A stretch of 64,000 bases of DNA. It comes from Burkholderia plantarii (GTDB taxonomy: Bacteria; Pseudomonadota; Gammaproteobacteria; Burkholderiales; Burkholderiaceae). Below are positions 53,254 through 63,768 of the stretch, piece after piece. A program made the translations under genes and the position numbers. The notes beneath the pieces were generated by a model. The model was not told the DNA's origin. It saw only the letters and a list, made by a program, of their open reading frames with translations, and ran no database searches. Numbering within the stretch: the stretch's first letter is position 1; the number at the start of each line of letters is the position of its first letter. The stretch is taken from contig NZ_CP007213.1 of assembly GCF_001411805.1 (NCBI RefSeq), positions 2,728,001 through 2,792,000 of the forward strand, in the 5' to 3' direction.

Positions 53254-55260
53254 TTACCGGCGCTTGCGTCTCGATTCCTCCTCATCGCCGTCTAACCATG
53301 ACTTTGGCACAAGCTTGATTCCGTTCCGCCATTCCTGCACAAAGTGAACACCGTTCTCACCTTCCCAAAACTGTTGTCCGGCATGGTCAAGGACAATCAC
53401 CTGAAGGTGGTCTCGATATGCCGCGGGCGCTGCTCCGAAGGTTTTGAAGAAACGCTTCACCGCTTCAGAGTCCTCATCAGGGACCTGGTAATCGTCTTCG
53501 ATATTGCTGTCCGTCAGCCGCCTCGGAAAATAGACTTGACTCGGTTGGTCGAGCACTAGCAAGCCGGGGACTGGAGAATGCTTTTGCTTTGAAAAAAGAA
53601 AATGGAGTGCCAAAAGAGCTGCAACGTGGTAAGTGAGCCAGTTTGCGCCACTGCCCATTTGCCACAGGTAGTCGAAGCCATCGGCTTCGTTACCAATCTT
53701 GACCGTCAGTTCTTTGATGTCGAGTTGCACTGCTGCGTTGGGGTCCTCGGGGTCGAGGGATTTGGCAATCTGCACCATCCACTTTGAAAGTTTCCGCTGA
53801 ACGTTCTCCAGGCGCCCGCTATAGGAATGACCAGCGAGTTCTTTCTGCAATACGTCCATGCGATTCAACAGCTTCTCGAGCTCGCTTTTTGTGCCTTTAT
53901 TCTCTCGGCCCTTATAGACATCTAGCGCTTGCTCCAGCGCTCCCAAAAAGCGGGCGGCTTGCGTGACCAGCAATTTTTGCTGCCGCACTCGCTGGTTTCG
54001 AGCCTCAATCCCCTTCTTGCTGACGGTAATAGCGCCAAGCTTATCTATCAGCGCGCGAAGCTCCTTATCCAAGTCAATCCAATCTCGGTCATAGACCGAG
54101 GGGGCGCGGGCCACACGCCGCGCTTCAGACTCGACAACTACAAGAGCATCAACAAGCGTCTCAACCTTCTCTTCTTGGCCATTGAGCGACTGACTGCACA
54201 CTGGGCACGACGCGCCCTCCACCTCGTCCGTATGAGTTCTAAGCCACCTCGACAACCCCAACCGCTGCTGTCTCGTTTCGAGCGATAGCTCGAACTGCTT
54301 GACTGAAGCGCGCAAGTCGGAAAGACGGCTCATCCGATGTCGAACTTCAGCAATCTCCGCGTTCAACTCAGCCTCTCGCTTCGTGAGCGTCCCGTACTCG
54401 TCAACAGCTTTCGCGATGACATCGGCATTCGGGACTGGGTCAGGCAGGTTAGCCATAGTTAGCGCGGAGAGGGCATCCAGTATTTCCGGCTCTTGTGCAT
54501 CTCTCAATGAATCAACAGGCAGAAATCCAAGCTCGTATGCCTCAGCAACCCAGTTCGACAAATTTGCCGTCCAGGTCGCCGAGGCCTTCTCATACGCCGC
54601 CAGTTCCCTCTCAAGCACGCGTGCATCTCTTCGGAGGTTCTCATACTCCCATTGCTTTTCAAGAATTTCCGGCGTCGTTACGCCCAGAACATACGGGAAA
54701 ATAGCCCGCAGCTTCTCTCGGTAAACTGTCGTGTCTGCCCGATAGAAGAGCACGTCAGGATTTGCGACTAAGTTCTGCGGCTGAAAGCAAAAAGCCATCA
54801 GATCACGGAAACTCGGCCTCCCTGCAAAGCCACTCGTCGTGTTCTGAGCATCGGTCCCAAGCCGCGTCAGCCGAGCCAGTCGGTCCAATCTCGCCTTGAC
54901 CTTGTCGACATCCGTGTTTGCCACGGGAACGTCTAGAGGCGTCTTTCCCTCCTCGACTTCTTTGATATGCATCTCGGTGGGTTTCGGCTCACGGCCCGGC
55001 TCAGGCCGAGCGAGAAGTATCAGCCCTTCGTCCGTGTCTACCACGATGCCAAACCAAGCTACTGACTCTCGGATGGTGCCCACCGGGATTGCACAACGCT
55101 CTGACGCCAAGCAATAGTCGATGATTGGAATAATCGATGATTTCCCAGTTTTCGAAGCGCCCGTGATGATGTTCGCCATGTTCCGAGCGAACGGCACCAC
55201 TTGAGGAGCAAGCCCGGGTTTACGCGGCCACAGTATGAGTTCGATGATTTGCAGCTTCAA
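53254..55260 (-). CDS. ABC-3C system ATPase (DUF3732)
   Basis: A 668-residue SMC/Rad50-like ABC ATPase. Walker A is GASKTGKSS at 34-42 with the adjoining DYC, the Q-loop FCFQPQNL is near 158-165, two long coiled-coil stretches (about 200-345 and 360-500) flank a zinc-hook-like C352-P-V-C355, the signature is MGSGANW at 535-541, and Walker B is LLVLDQPSQVYFP at 567-579. This combination is DUF3732, the ATPase of the ABC three-component conflict systems. The start is TTG at 55260, one base after the TAG of the middle component, so translation is coupled. It is the third gene of the operon. It is thought to sense foreign nucleic acid and control the partner effector. Confidence 0.9.
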   Translation of the reverse strand: MKLQIIELILWPRKPGLAPQVVPFARNMANIITGASKTGKSSIIPIIDYCLASERCAIPVGTIRESVAWFGIVVDTDEGLILLARPEPGREPKPTEMHIKEVEEGKTPLDVPVANTDVDKVKARLDRLARLTRLGTDAQNTTSGFAGRPSFRDLMAFCFQPQNLVANPDVLFYRADTTVYREKLRAIFPYVLGVTTPEILEKQWEYENLRRDARVLERELAAYEKASATWTANLSNWVAEAYELGFLPVDSLRDAQEPEILDALSALTMANLPDPVPNADVIAKAVDEYGTLTKREAELNAEIAEVRHRMSRLSDLRASVKQFELSLETRQQRLGLSRWLRTHTDEVEGASCPVCSQSLNGQEEKVETLVDALVVVESEARRVARAPSVYDRDWIDLDKELRALIDKLGAITVSKKGIEARNQRVRQQKLLVTQAARFLGALEQALDVYKGRENKGTKSELEKLLNRMDVLQKELAGHSYSGRLENVQRKLSKWMVQIAKSLDPEDPNAAVQLDIKELTVKIGNEADGFDYLWQMGSGANWLTYHVAALLALHFLFSKQKHSPVPGLLVLDQPSQVYFPRRLTDSNIEDDYQVPDEDSEAVKRFFKTFGAAPAAYRDHLQVIVLDHAGQQFWEGENGVHFVQEWRNGIKLVPKSWLDGDEEESRRKRR

Positions 55261-55261
55261 T

Positions 55262-55735
55262 CTACAGCTCCAAACGAAAAATGAAGCAAAATTCCCGCAA
55301 CGACACGCCTGCGGCCCAACGTCCGAGCTTCTCAGCTGCCTTCATTAGCTTTTTGGGCATCGCACCATCCAGTGCCGGTGGCTCAGTGGTACGCGATCGA
55401 TAGCTAGCATCTTTGGGCTCGACAGAAACCAGTCCCGCGCGCACCGCTATAGCAAGACTCTCGCCAGAAAGGCCGCGCATGGCTAACACATTCAAGTGTG
55501 CCGTCGAGGCGATTGACTCATCATCTGTCAACTTTTCCTCGATTTTGCGTAATCCCTTCGTGGTCCTTGAGATGACCTCAAAAGTTGACATATTGAGGAG
55601 CAAGGGAACCACCAAGAACGCATATGGAAGCGGCACCGCCGCGTCTGACGCCGCACTAAACGCACGGCCAAACTGCCATATTAGTGCAGCTCCAAGTCCG
55701 GGATTTTGGACTTGCCACATTTCTCTCATGAGCAT
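55262..55735 (-). CDS. ABC-3C system middle component
   Basis: A 157-residue protein between the ATPase and the effector/CTD gene. It starts MLMREMWQVQNPGLGAALIWQFGRAF, then FLVVPLLLNMSTFEVISRTTKGLRKIEEKL, which is the pattern of the small middle components (winged-helix-like) that define ABC three-component systems: an N-terminal NPAxxA-like helix, followed by LP-LLxH/N. It starts 8 bp after the effector stop and ends one base before the ATPase start. It probably bridges the ATPase and the effector protein. Confidence 0.85.
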   Translation of the reverse strand: MLMREMWQVQNPGLGAALIWQFGRAFSAASDAAVPLPYAFLVVPLLLNMSTFEVISRTTKGLRKIEEKLTDDESIASTAHLNVLAMRGLSGESLAIAVRAGLVSVEPKDASYRSRTTEPPALDGAMPKKLMKAAEKLGRWAAGVSLREFCFIFRLEL

Positions 55736-55743
55736 ACAGAAAC

Positions 55744-57042
55744 CTATTCGGCAGAGTTGTCAACGAGCGCCTTCCAATCAGGATGCCATCCAATTTTTGT
55801 TTCGTTCGCAATTTCGTGGAAGCTCCCACGAGAAAAATACGATGGGACATCAATCGCTTGAATTCGCATCTCCTTCTTCATGCAAAGGACAAGCAGCTTT
55901 ATTCCCCGCCGAATAGGTGTCATATCTGCATCGAGCTCGACTTCAAGGGCCGTTTGTGTCCAGTGATCATGCAGCTCCTCCACAAATGGCCCAAGGCTAT
56001 TCGGATTGAGATACCCACGAGCGGCCCATGACGTCCGAGCCGACGAGGCTCGCATGAAATCTTGTATGTATTTCTCGATATGGCTCTCACTGAGAGCAAG
56101 CAAGTTAAGTTGACGCACAAACATCGAACCAGCCAAGTGCTCGTCAATTTCGCTCCTCAGCGGCACAAACTGGTGCTCAGGGAATGCCTTCAACGCCCCC
56201 AAGACGCGCTCGTTGACAATGATTCGATGCTCCCTGAACGCATCGTAGGAAATAGCGACAACTCGACGTGCCTCGATCTGCTCCATGACTTGGGTCTTAG
56301 TCCAGCCAAGGAGGGACTCAGTAACTTCTTTGACGTGCTCGTCGCGGACGCTCTCGGCAATGATGCCTCGTACCTCGTTGACAGGAGATGACGTGCCTTT
56401 TTCGACGGAAAAATAGACCACGATAGAAGCGATGACGGCATCGTCATTGTCAAAAACCCGACAGAGCTGCTTGACGAGTGAGCCAGGACTATCGTCGCTG
56501 GAATCCTCCGATTTTCCTTCTGCAGCATCACGGTCAGTGGCTCTGCCGCTCTCTTTGGCCGTTTTCGTGGCTTTGCGGGCCATTTTTTGGTCGGCCCCTG
56601 CCTTCAGCTCATCAGCGAAATGTTCACGGAGTTTTGTTACCAGCCGGATAGCGTCCTCAGTCTTATTGCAGTGGTGAAGTTCATCTGCAATTGGTCCGTC
56701 GTACGGCTGGACGACATACAAAACATAGGCAGCTGCCGCCGGCAGCGTGCCATCGCGTCTCGCATCGATCCAGTTCGCGATGGTCTTCCAAAGCGAGGCG
56801 GCCCTATCGGCAATCGGGTTGTAGGTGAGTCCGCTCTTATCTTCTTCCGATAGGACTCGGCCGTCTGCAGTTTGAGTAGAAACATCGCCCACATGCTCGA
56901 ACGCAACGACATCTCCTTTGCCCGCGCGCAGAAGATGCCTTAGAACCCGAACTTCCTGAACCAAGATGCCGTACGCTTGGCCAGGAACTGAAGGGCTCCT
57001 CTTCGCACGTGGCTTTTTTGCAACCTTCGGTTTCACGGTCAT
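55744..57042 (-). CDS. ABC-3C system effector/C-terminal-domain protein, nuclease-like N-terminus
   Basis: A 432-residue protein, first gene of the operon. After a basic N-terminus (MTVKPKVAKKPRAKRSPS) the segment GQAYGILVQEVRVLRHLLRA, FEHVGDVS (Glu49) and LSEEDKSG (E67-D68-K69), then SLWKTIANWIDA, follows the plan of DUF4297/Cap4-like PD-(D/E)xK nucleases, where the last motif is usually QxKH. The C-terminal half (QFVPLRSEIDEHLAGSMFVRQLNLLALSESHIEKYIQDFMRASSARTSWA) is the conserved ABC-3C C-terminal domain. A charged insert at about 150-190 is variable. It is predicted to cut nucleic acid when released by the ATPase; that is inference. Confidence 0.82.
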   Translation of the reverse strand: MTVKPKVAKKPRAKRSPSVPGQAYGILVQEVRVLRHLLRAGKGDVVAFEHVGDVSTQTADGRVLSEEDKSGLTYNPIADRAASLWKTIANWIDARRDGTLPAAAAYVLYVVQPYDGPIADELHHCNKTEDAIRLVTKLREHFADELKAGADQKMARKATKTAKESGRATDRDAAEGKSEDSSDDSPGSLVKQLCRVFDNDDAVIASIVVYFSVEKGTSSPVNEVRGIIAESVRDEHVKEVTESLLGWTKTQVMEQIEARRVVAISYDAFREHRIIVNERVLGALKAFPEHQFVPLRSEIDEHLAGSMFVRQLNLLALSESHIEKYIQDFMRASSARTSWAARGYLNPNSLGPFVEELHDHWTQTALEVELDADMTPIRRGIKLLVLCMKKEMRIQAIDVPSYFSRGSFHEIANETKIGWHPDWKALVDNSAE

Positions 57043-57285
57043 GCCAGAACTCTCACGAAAGCATCTTCCCTAGTATGAGGCAGGGGATGCCTTTTCCTTA
57101 TGAACTAACAGACATGTGGCTTCCTCACGCAATCCCGCGACAACTCGCTCTTCCACGGAAGAACCTTCGCTCAGTGCGCCACAGTGCTGAAGCAACACAA
57201 ATCGCACGCCCGGTAACAAAATGCGAAATCGTGTATGTACGAAGCTTTGAGTTTTCAGTCTCTTGGTATATGAATGCACGCGACA
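57043..57285. other. gap between ABC-3C operon and IS3 element
   Basis: About 240 bp that should hold the ABC-3C promoter. The sequence is AT-richer than the flanks; no gene is seen. Confidence 0.4.
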
Positions 57286-57319
57286 TGAACCGCACCGGGA
57301 ATCGTGGAGGCCGGTTGGT

Positions 57320-57637
57320 TTAAGTTAATGCAGGCACTTCAGCAGCATTTCTGAGTTGCCTGTAGTAGTTTGCCTCAGCTTCGGCAGGCGGGATATAGCC
57401 GAGCGGTTCCATCAGCCGATGATGGTTGTACCAGGCGACCCATTCCAGCGTTGCCAGTTCGACGGATTCCCTCGTTTTCCAAGGGGCGCGCCGATGAATC
57501 AGTTCCGTCTTGTAGAGACCGTTGATCGTTTCAGCCAGCGCGTTATCGTAGCTGTCGCCACGGCTGCCGACGGACGGCTCGATACCCGCCTCGGCCAAAC
57601 GTTCGCTGTACCGAATGCTGACGTATTGAGCCCCCCT
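57320..57637 (-). pseudogene. 3' part of IS3 orfB, split by IS110
   Basis: The C-terminal part of the IS3 integrase: RGAQYVSIRYSERLAEAGIEPSVGSRGDSYDNALAETINGLYKTELIHR and on to the stop at 57320. It contains the last catalytic glutamate (NALAETINGLYK). It joins exactly to the 5' part at 59030 if the IS110 element is removed, giving HHSD-RGAQY. Confidence 0.88.
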
Positions 57638-57653
57638 GACGCCCTTCTAAAGG

Positions 57654-58739
57654 TCAAGGGGTAATTTGAGTCTGTGCAATCTTGAGGTGGCATTGCTGGA
57701 TTACGTAATAGACCTCCCTCGCGATGTAGCGCTTCAGGCAGCGGATCGCTTCGAGCTTCGAGTGCCCCTCGCTCACGCGTTTGGCCACATAGGCTTTTGT
57801 GCGCGCGTCGGTTCTCAAGCGACCGATGGCAATGATGTGCAAGGCGCTGTTGGCTGCGCGATCCCCTCCGCGATTCAGTCGATGTCGCGTCACCTTACCG
57901 GAAGAGGCCGGGACCGGACTCACGCCACAAAGGGCGGCGAAGCTAGCCTCTGACTGAAGTCGGTCGCTGTTGTCGCCGGCGGTCAGTAACAGTTGCGACG
58001 CCGACTCGTAGCCAATCGAATTCCGCGAGACAAGGTCGGGGGCAAGTTCGTCCACGAGCATCGCGATCATGACGTCGAGGTCAGCAATCTCGTCGTGCAA
58101 CTCCAGATATCGACGTCCCAGCGACTTCAGTGCAATTCGGCAGGCAGAGGTCAGGTTCCGATAGTCGGACAGATCCGGACGCCACGCCGCCAATGTTCGG
58201 ACGAGCTGCATCCGTGTCATCGCGCGTAGTGATTCACGTAGCTCATCCGGCGCACTGATGATGGTACTGTGGATCAGCTGCAAAGCAACGCGACGCGCCG
58301 AAATGGCCGTCTTCCGGCACACTTTCAGAACGCGCAGCGATTCGATCATGCCATCGCGCGTCTTGGGTGTGACCGTACGCACGCCGGCGAAGGCAGCGTG
58401 AGCGGCGTTGTAGGCATCCAGCGTATCGTCCTTGCCACGTTTGCGCCGGTCGCTTCTATCCGGCGCGGTGACCTCCAGCACAGTTACATGGGCTTGTTGG
58501 AGGTAGCGCAATAAGCCGGCGCCATAGCTTCCGGTGCACTCGACGCCCACCCGGACGAGTTCACCGAATGAGCGCATCCAAAGCAACATCTGCTTGTAGC
58601 CGTGCCGCGTGGTTGGGAACGATTCGCTGCCGAGAATGCGATCATGTTCATCAACGACAGCCGCAAAATGCAGATCCTTGTGCGTATCAACGCCGCCTAC
58701 GATGCTACGACGGCTAGCAGTAGCCAGTTCTTCTGTCAT
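57654..58739 (-). CDS. IS110-family transposase (DEDD/RuvC-like plus serine domain)
   Basis: A 361-residue IS110-type recombinase, apparently intact. The DEDD residues are visible: Asp in GGVDTHKDLHF, Glu in GVECTGSYGAGL, and two Asp in KRGKDDTLDAYNAA. The C-terminal Tnp_20 domain has SFAALCGVSPVPASSGKVTRHRLNRGGDRAANSALH with the catalytic serine in PASSGK. The start is ATG 58739. Because both this protein and the element ends are intact it may still be active. It works with a bridge RNA from the non-coding end, by analogy with IS621. Confidence 0.93.
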   Translation of the reverse strand: MTEELATASRRSIVGGVDTHKDLHFAAVVDEHDRILGSESFPTTRHGYKQMLLWMRSFGELVRVGVECTGSYGAGLLRYLQQAHVTVLEVTAPDRSDRRKRGKDDTLDAYNAAHAAFAGVRTVTPKTRDGMIESLRVLKVCRKTAISARRVALQLIHSTIISAPDELRESLRAMTRMQLVRTLAAWRPDLSDYRNLTSACRIALKSLGRRYLELHDEIADLDVMIAMLVDELAPDLVSRNSIGYESASQLLLTAGDNSDRLQSEASFAALCGVSPVPASSGKVTRHRLNRGGDRAANSALHIIAIGRLRTDARTKAYVAKRVSEGHSKLEAIRCLKRYIAREVYYVIQQCHLKIAQTQITP

Positions 58740-59027
58740 ACGGCCTCGCTCCGGTTACCGATGGGTATGGGCGATCTCACCAATAATCGAGTACCTGGAC
58801 AAGACAGTAAAGTGACAGGGCGTCAGGCCCTTCTTGAGTCACACGTATCGACGAGATGAAATCTCGCCGTTCGGCAGTTCCAGAGGACCGACGGGTCAGG
58901 GGAAAGACATTGAGTCGATCGGAATGTGGGTCAGGTCGCCTGGAACGCTCTACGGCACCAGACCCTCCCGAAAGCCGCCTGTTTCAAAATGGTGATTGTC
59001 CGGAAATATCTGGTACGCGTATTCTTA
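58740..59027 (-). ncRNA. predicted bridge RNA region of the IS110 element
   Basis: The 288-bp 5' non-coding end of the IS110 element. Read in the transposase direction it contains, in order, TCCGAT (58918-58923), identical to the target bases just left of the core; CCCCT (58898-58902), complementary to the core plus right target AGGGG; CTGACGCCCT (58817-58826), complementary to the last ten bases of the element's 3' end including the core; and TTACT (58806-58810), complementary to core plus the element's 5' terminus AGTAA. A target loop preceding a donor loop is the order known for IS110 bridge RNAs. No fold was computed. Confidence 0.6.
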
Positions 59028-59029
59028 CT

Positions 59030-59637
59030 ATCGGAGTGGTGTATCAAGGTCCCATCGTCGCCCGGTTGGCGCGCGTACAGCGCCTGTTCGAGCGCATCCA
59101 GAACGAAGTCCGTGCTCATCGACGAACTGACGCGCCAACCGACGATGCGACGGGCAAACACGTCGATCACGAACGCCACGTACAGCCAACCCTGCCATGT
59201 CGAGACATAGGTGAAGTCAGACACCCAAAGCTGATTTGGGCGCTCAGCCTTGAACTGCCGGTTGACCCGGTCCAGCGGGCGCGGGGCGCTCGTATCGGGA
59301 TTCGTCGTGCGAACTCGCTTGCCGCGAACTGTGCCTCGCAAGCCCTGCAGCTTCATCAGCCGCCCGACCGTGCAGCGTGCGACCACAATGCCCTCTCGGT
59401 TCATCTGCTTCCAGACCTTCGGCACACCGTAGACCTGCATGTTGGCCCGCCAGACACGCTTGATCTCGGGTTGCAGGACCTCATCGCGTTTGGCACGAGC
59501 GCAGCGTTTGGACGGATCACGAAGCTGCGCAGCATGGCGTCGGTAGCCCGACGGGGCGATCCGCAATACCTTGCAGATCGGCTCGACCCCGAAGGTGTCG
59601 CGATGCTGATCAACGAAGGCCTTCAGGACTTGAATCG
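59030..59637 (-). pseudogene. 5' part of IS3 orfB, split by IS110
   Basis: The N-terminal part of the IS3 integrase: [35 protein letters not shown], the HTH_21 segment VYGVPKVWKQMNREGIVVARCTVGRLMKLQGLRG, and the first catalytic aspartates in LWVSDFTYVSTWQGWLYVAFVIDVFAR and LIHHSD. After HHSD the frame enters the IS110 element. Overlap with orfA is in the -1 frame, as for programmed frameshifting in IS3 elements. Confidence 0.88.
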
Positions 59638-59949
59638 GCGGTCGAGCTCCGCCTGGGCGAAAAACGCGCTCGCCAGCTTGAGAATCTCGTTGGTACGGCG
59701 CAGTTCCTTGACCTCACGCTCCAGGGCCTTGATGCGTTCACGCTCGGCCGTGCTCACGCCATCACGTTCCCCACGATCGATCTCCTCGCGCTTGACCCAA
59801 TCCAGCAGCGTCTGCGGCGTACAGCCGATCATCGGCGCAATCGATTCGACCGCCGCCCACATCGACGGATGTTCGCTACGCTGCTCACGTACCAGACGCA
59901 CTGCGCGCTCCCGGACTTCCGGGGAAAACTTGGTTGCCTTCTTGTTCAT
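59623..59949 (-). CDS. IS3-family transposase OrfA
   Basis: A 108-residue helix-turn-helix protein, [23 protein letters not shown] and then [33 protein letters not shown], with a leucine-zipper-like C-terminus ([34 protein letters not shown]). This is a standard Tnp_8/IS3 OrfA and appears intact. Without a complete orfB the element cannot move by itself. Confidence 0.93.
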   Translation of the reverse strand: MNKKATKFSPEVRERAVRLVREQRSEHPSMWAAVESIAPMIGCTPQTLLDWVKREEIDRGERDGVSTAERERIKALEREVKELRRTNEILKLASAFFAQAELDRRFKS

Positions 59950-59977
59950 GGCTCGATTCTCTCAAGAATCCGAGCCT

Positions 59978-60000
59978 CCACAAAATTCGGTGCGGTTCAG
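59978..60000. repeat. IS3 terminal repeat, left copy of a 23-bp repeat pair
   Basis: CCACAAAATTCGGTGCGGTTCA plus one G. It is the terminal inverted repeat of the IS3 element and recurs with two mismatches at 60988-61010, on the other side of the second IS110-type transposase gene. Confidence 0.8.
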
Positions 60001-60970
60001 TATTGATGTTGCCAAAGCCAAGCTGGATTGCTGCCTGCTGGACATGACAAACGGCAAGCGTAGTACGAAGGTTGTTGCCAATAGCCGCGCCGGCCTAACC
60101 GATCTGTTGGGCTGGTTGGACAAGAGACACACCGAGCCGAGCCACGTACATGTCGCGCTCGAAGGTACCGGCGTCTATCACGAGATGGCCGCGTGTGGCC
60201 TGCACGATGCCGGGCTCTCCGTGTCTGTCGTTAATCCTGCGCAGGTGCGTGCTTTTGCGACGGGAATGGGCGTGCGCACGAAGAACGACATTGTAGACAG
60301 CCACGTGTTAGCGCGCTTTGCGATGCACGCACGGCCAATGCGCTGGAGTCCTCCAGCGCCCGAGGCTCGCATACTTCAAGCACTGATGGCGCGCCGTGAA
60401 GCGCTTGCACAAGATCTTCAGCGTGAGCGCAACCGGCATGAGAAAGCGGAAATCACGGCTCCAACGGCGCTAGTCCTGCATTCGATTCTCGAGACGATCG
60501 AGTTTTTGGAGCGCCATTTAGCCAGCCTGCAACGCGAGATCGATGATCACATTGCTGCCCATCCGAGCCTTAAAGCAAACTTGATGCTGCTGCAAAGTAT
60601 CCCGGCAGTTGGTCCTCAGGTAGGCCGCACGCTGCTTGCCATCATGCACGCGCGCCACTTCGATTCTGCAGAACAACTTGCGGCGTATCTCGGCCTGGTG
60701 CCGGTGCAAAGGCAGTCGGGATCGTCGATCCAGGGCCCTTCACGTTTATCGAAGGCCGGACCGGCCAAGGTACGGGCAACTCTCTACATGGCGGCCGTCG
60801 TCGCTAAACGCTATAACCCCCACATCAAGACATTGTGTGAACGCTTGGCAGCGCGTGGCAAATCCACCATGTCTATACTCGGCGCTGCAATGCGTAAGCT
60901 TGTGCATCTGTGTTTCGGCGTTCTGAAGACACGACAGCCTTATCGGGCGAACTACGTCGCAATCGCTTGA
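59990..60970 (+). CDS. second IS110-family transposase, 5' end fused to IS3 terminus
   Basis: A 326-residue IS110-type transposase, from a different subgroup than the first. DEDD residues are in SIDVAKAKLDCCL, VALEGTGVYHEMA and KNDIVDSHVLARFA; the serine domain is AAYLGLVPVQRQSGSSIQGPSRLSKAGPAKVRATLYMAA. The first in-frame start that fits the family is GTG 59990, inside the IS3 inverted repeat, giving MRFSIDVAKAK. An earlier in-frame ATG lies at 59949. Its own upstream end is missing because the IS3 terminus directly abuts codon 4 or so. All catalytic residues are present. It may be disabled for lack of its non-coding RNA end. Confidence 0.85.
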   Translation: MRFSIDVAKAKLDCCLLDMTNGKRSTKVVANSRAGLTDLLGWLDKRHTEPSHVHVALEGTGVYHEMAACGLHDAGLSVSVVNPAQVRAFATGMGVRTKNDIVDSHVLARFAMHARPMRWSPPAPEARILQALMARREALAQDLQRERNRHEKAEITAPTALVLHSILETIEFLERHLASLQREIDDHIAAHPSLKANLMLLQSIPAVGPQVGRTLLAIMHARHFDSAEQLAAYLGLVPVQRQSGSSIQGPSRLSKAGPAKVRATLYMAAVVAKRYNPHIKTLCERLAARGKSTMSILGAAMRKLVHLCFGVLKTRQPYRANYVAIA

Positions 60971-60987
60971 CGGGCAAGACGGTATCT

Positions 60988-61010
60988 CCACAAAACTCGG
61001 GGCGGTTCAG
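60988..61010. repeat. right copy of the 23-bp IS3-end-like repeat
   Basis: CCACAAAACTCGGGGCGGTTC followed by AG; it matches the IS3 terminal repeat at 59978-60000 in 21 of 23 positions and in the same orientation. It lies 17 bp after the second IS110-type transposase gene and 80 bp before the tRNA gene. Confidence 0.75.
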
Positions 61011-61090
61011 CTCTTGAACCTACTCGTGTCGTTTACGACATCTGTAGGGTGAAGGCACACATTTCCTTGGACAAACTTGGAAGCGAATTT

Positions 61091-61166
61091 GGTGGGCCCG
61101 GCGGGGTTCGAACCCGCGACCAATCGATTATGAGTCGACTGCTCTAACCGCTGAGCTACAGGCCCT
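61091..61166 (-). tRNA. tRNA-Ile2 (anticodon CAT, lysidine-modified type)
   Basis: A complete 76-base cloverleaf including the encoded CCA. Acceptor GGGCCTG pairs with CGGGCCC, D-arm GCTC/GAGC, anticodon arm GTCGA-CTCATAA-TCGAT, variable TGGTC, T-arm GCGGG-TTCGAAC-CCCGC. The anticodon is CAT. The overall sequence (TCGACTCATAATCGATTGGTCGC) is that of the ile2 gene, whose C34 is converted to lysidine to read AUA, rather than of initiator or elongator tRNA-Met. The 3' end faces the genomic island, making it the probable integration site. Confidence 0.9.
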
Positions 61167-61254
61167 GACTAAGACGCGATGGCGTATCGCATTGGCGCGC
61201 GTCCGCCGTTGCTATCGGGGACGGCATTGTACCGAACAATGGGGGAGAGAAGCA

Positions 61255-61283
61255 CCGCCGCCGGCAACTGCAGCCGGCGGCGG
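61255..61283 (-). terminator. hairpin terminator of rpoD
   Basis: Perfect 11-bp stem CCGCCGCCGGC / GCCGGCGGCGG with a 7-base loop, 20 bp after the rpoD stop on the minus strand, followed by a pyrimidine-rich stretch TGCTTCTCTCC. Confidence 0.7.
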
Positions 61284-61302
61284 CGCGGGACGCTGATGCC
61301 GA

Positions 61303-63720
<2,418 letters not shown>

Positions 63721-63768
63721 TGCGAATCTCGCCTCTGTGCTTAGAAAACAAACCGCTGAAAACCTTGT

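Larger units (their letters stand above)
57638..59027 (-). mobile_element. IS110-family element inserted in IS3 orfB
   Basis: About 1390 bp. The limits follow from the split orfB: removing 57638-59027 (or the equivalent 57636-59027 with one CT) restores the reading frame and conserved sequence at the D-R-G junction. The dinucleotide CT is present at both edges (57636-57637 and 59028-59029), the core-type duplication expected of IS110 recombination. Long non-coding sequence lies upstream of the transposase (about 290 bp) and only about 16 bp downstream, which is the IS110-group rather than the IS1111-group layout. Confidence 0.85.
57286..59999 (-). mobile_element. IS3-family element interrupted by an IS110 element
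   Basis: The ends are imperfect inverted repeats: TGAACCGCACCGGGAATCG at 57286 and, read from the other end, TGAACCGCACCGAATTTTG at 59999, both then continuing GTGGAGGC. Inside are orfA and orfB in the usual -1 frame arrangement, with orfB split by the IS110 insertion. Without the insertion the element would be about 1.3 kb, normal for IS3. I see no 3- or 4-bp target duplication (GACA on the left, GTAT on the right), so one flank has been rearranged. Confidence 0.85.
47950..61090. mobile_element. genomic island next to tRNA-Ile2, left limit approximate
   Basis: About 13 kb of sequence that differs from both flanks: GC is visibly low (strikingly AT-rich around 48.9-50.6 kb), genes are of conflict-system and orphan types, and IS3 and IS110 remnants lie at both sides. 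Its right side ends against the 3' (CCA) end of the tRNA-Ile2 gene, a common integration point. No integrase gene remains and I found no second copy of the tRNA 3' end at the left, so the left border is set by the last core gene and the first IS fragment. Confidence 0.7.

Noticed and set aside
57283..60003. Target-site duplication around the IS3 element
   Set aside because: The bases next to the two ends differ (GACA on the left, GTAT on the right), so no duplication can be claimed.
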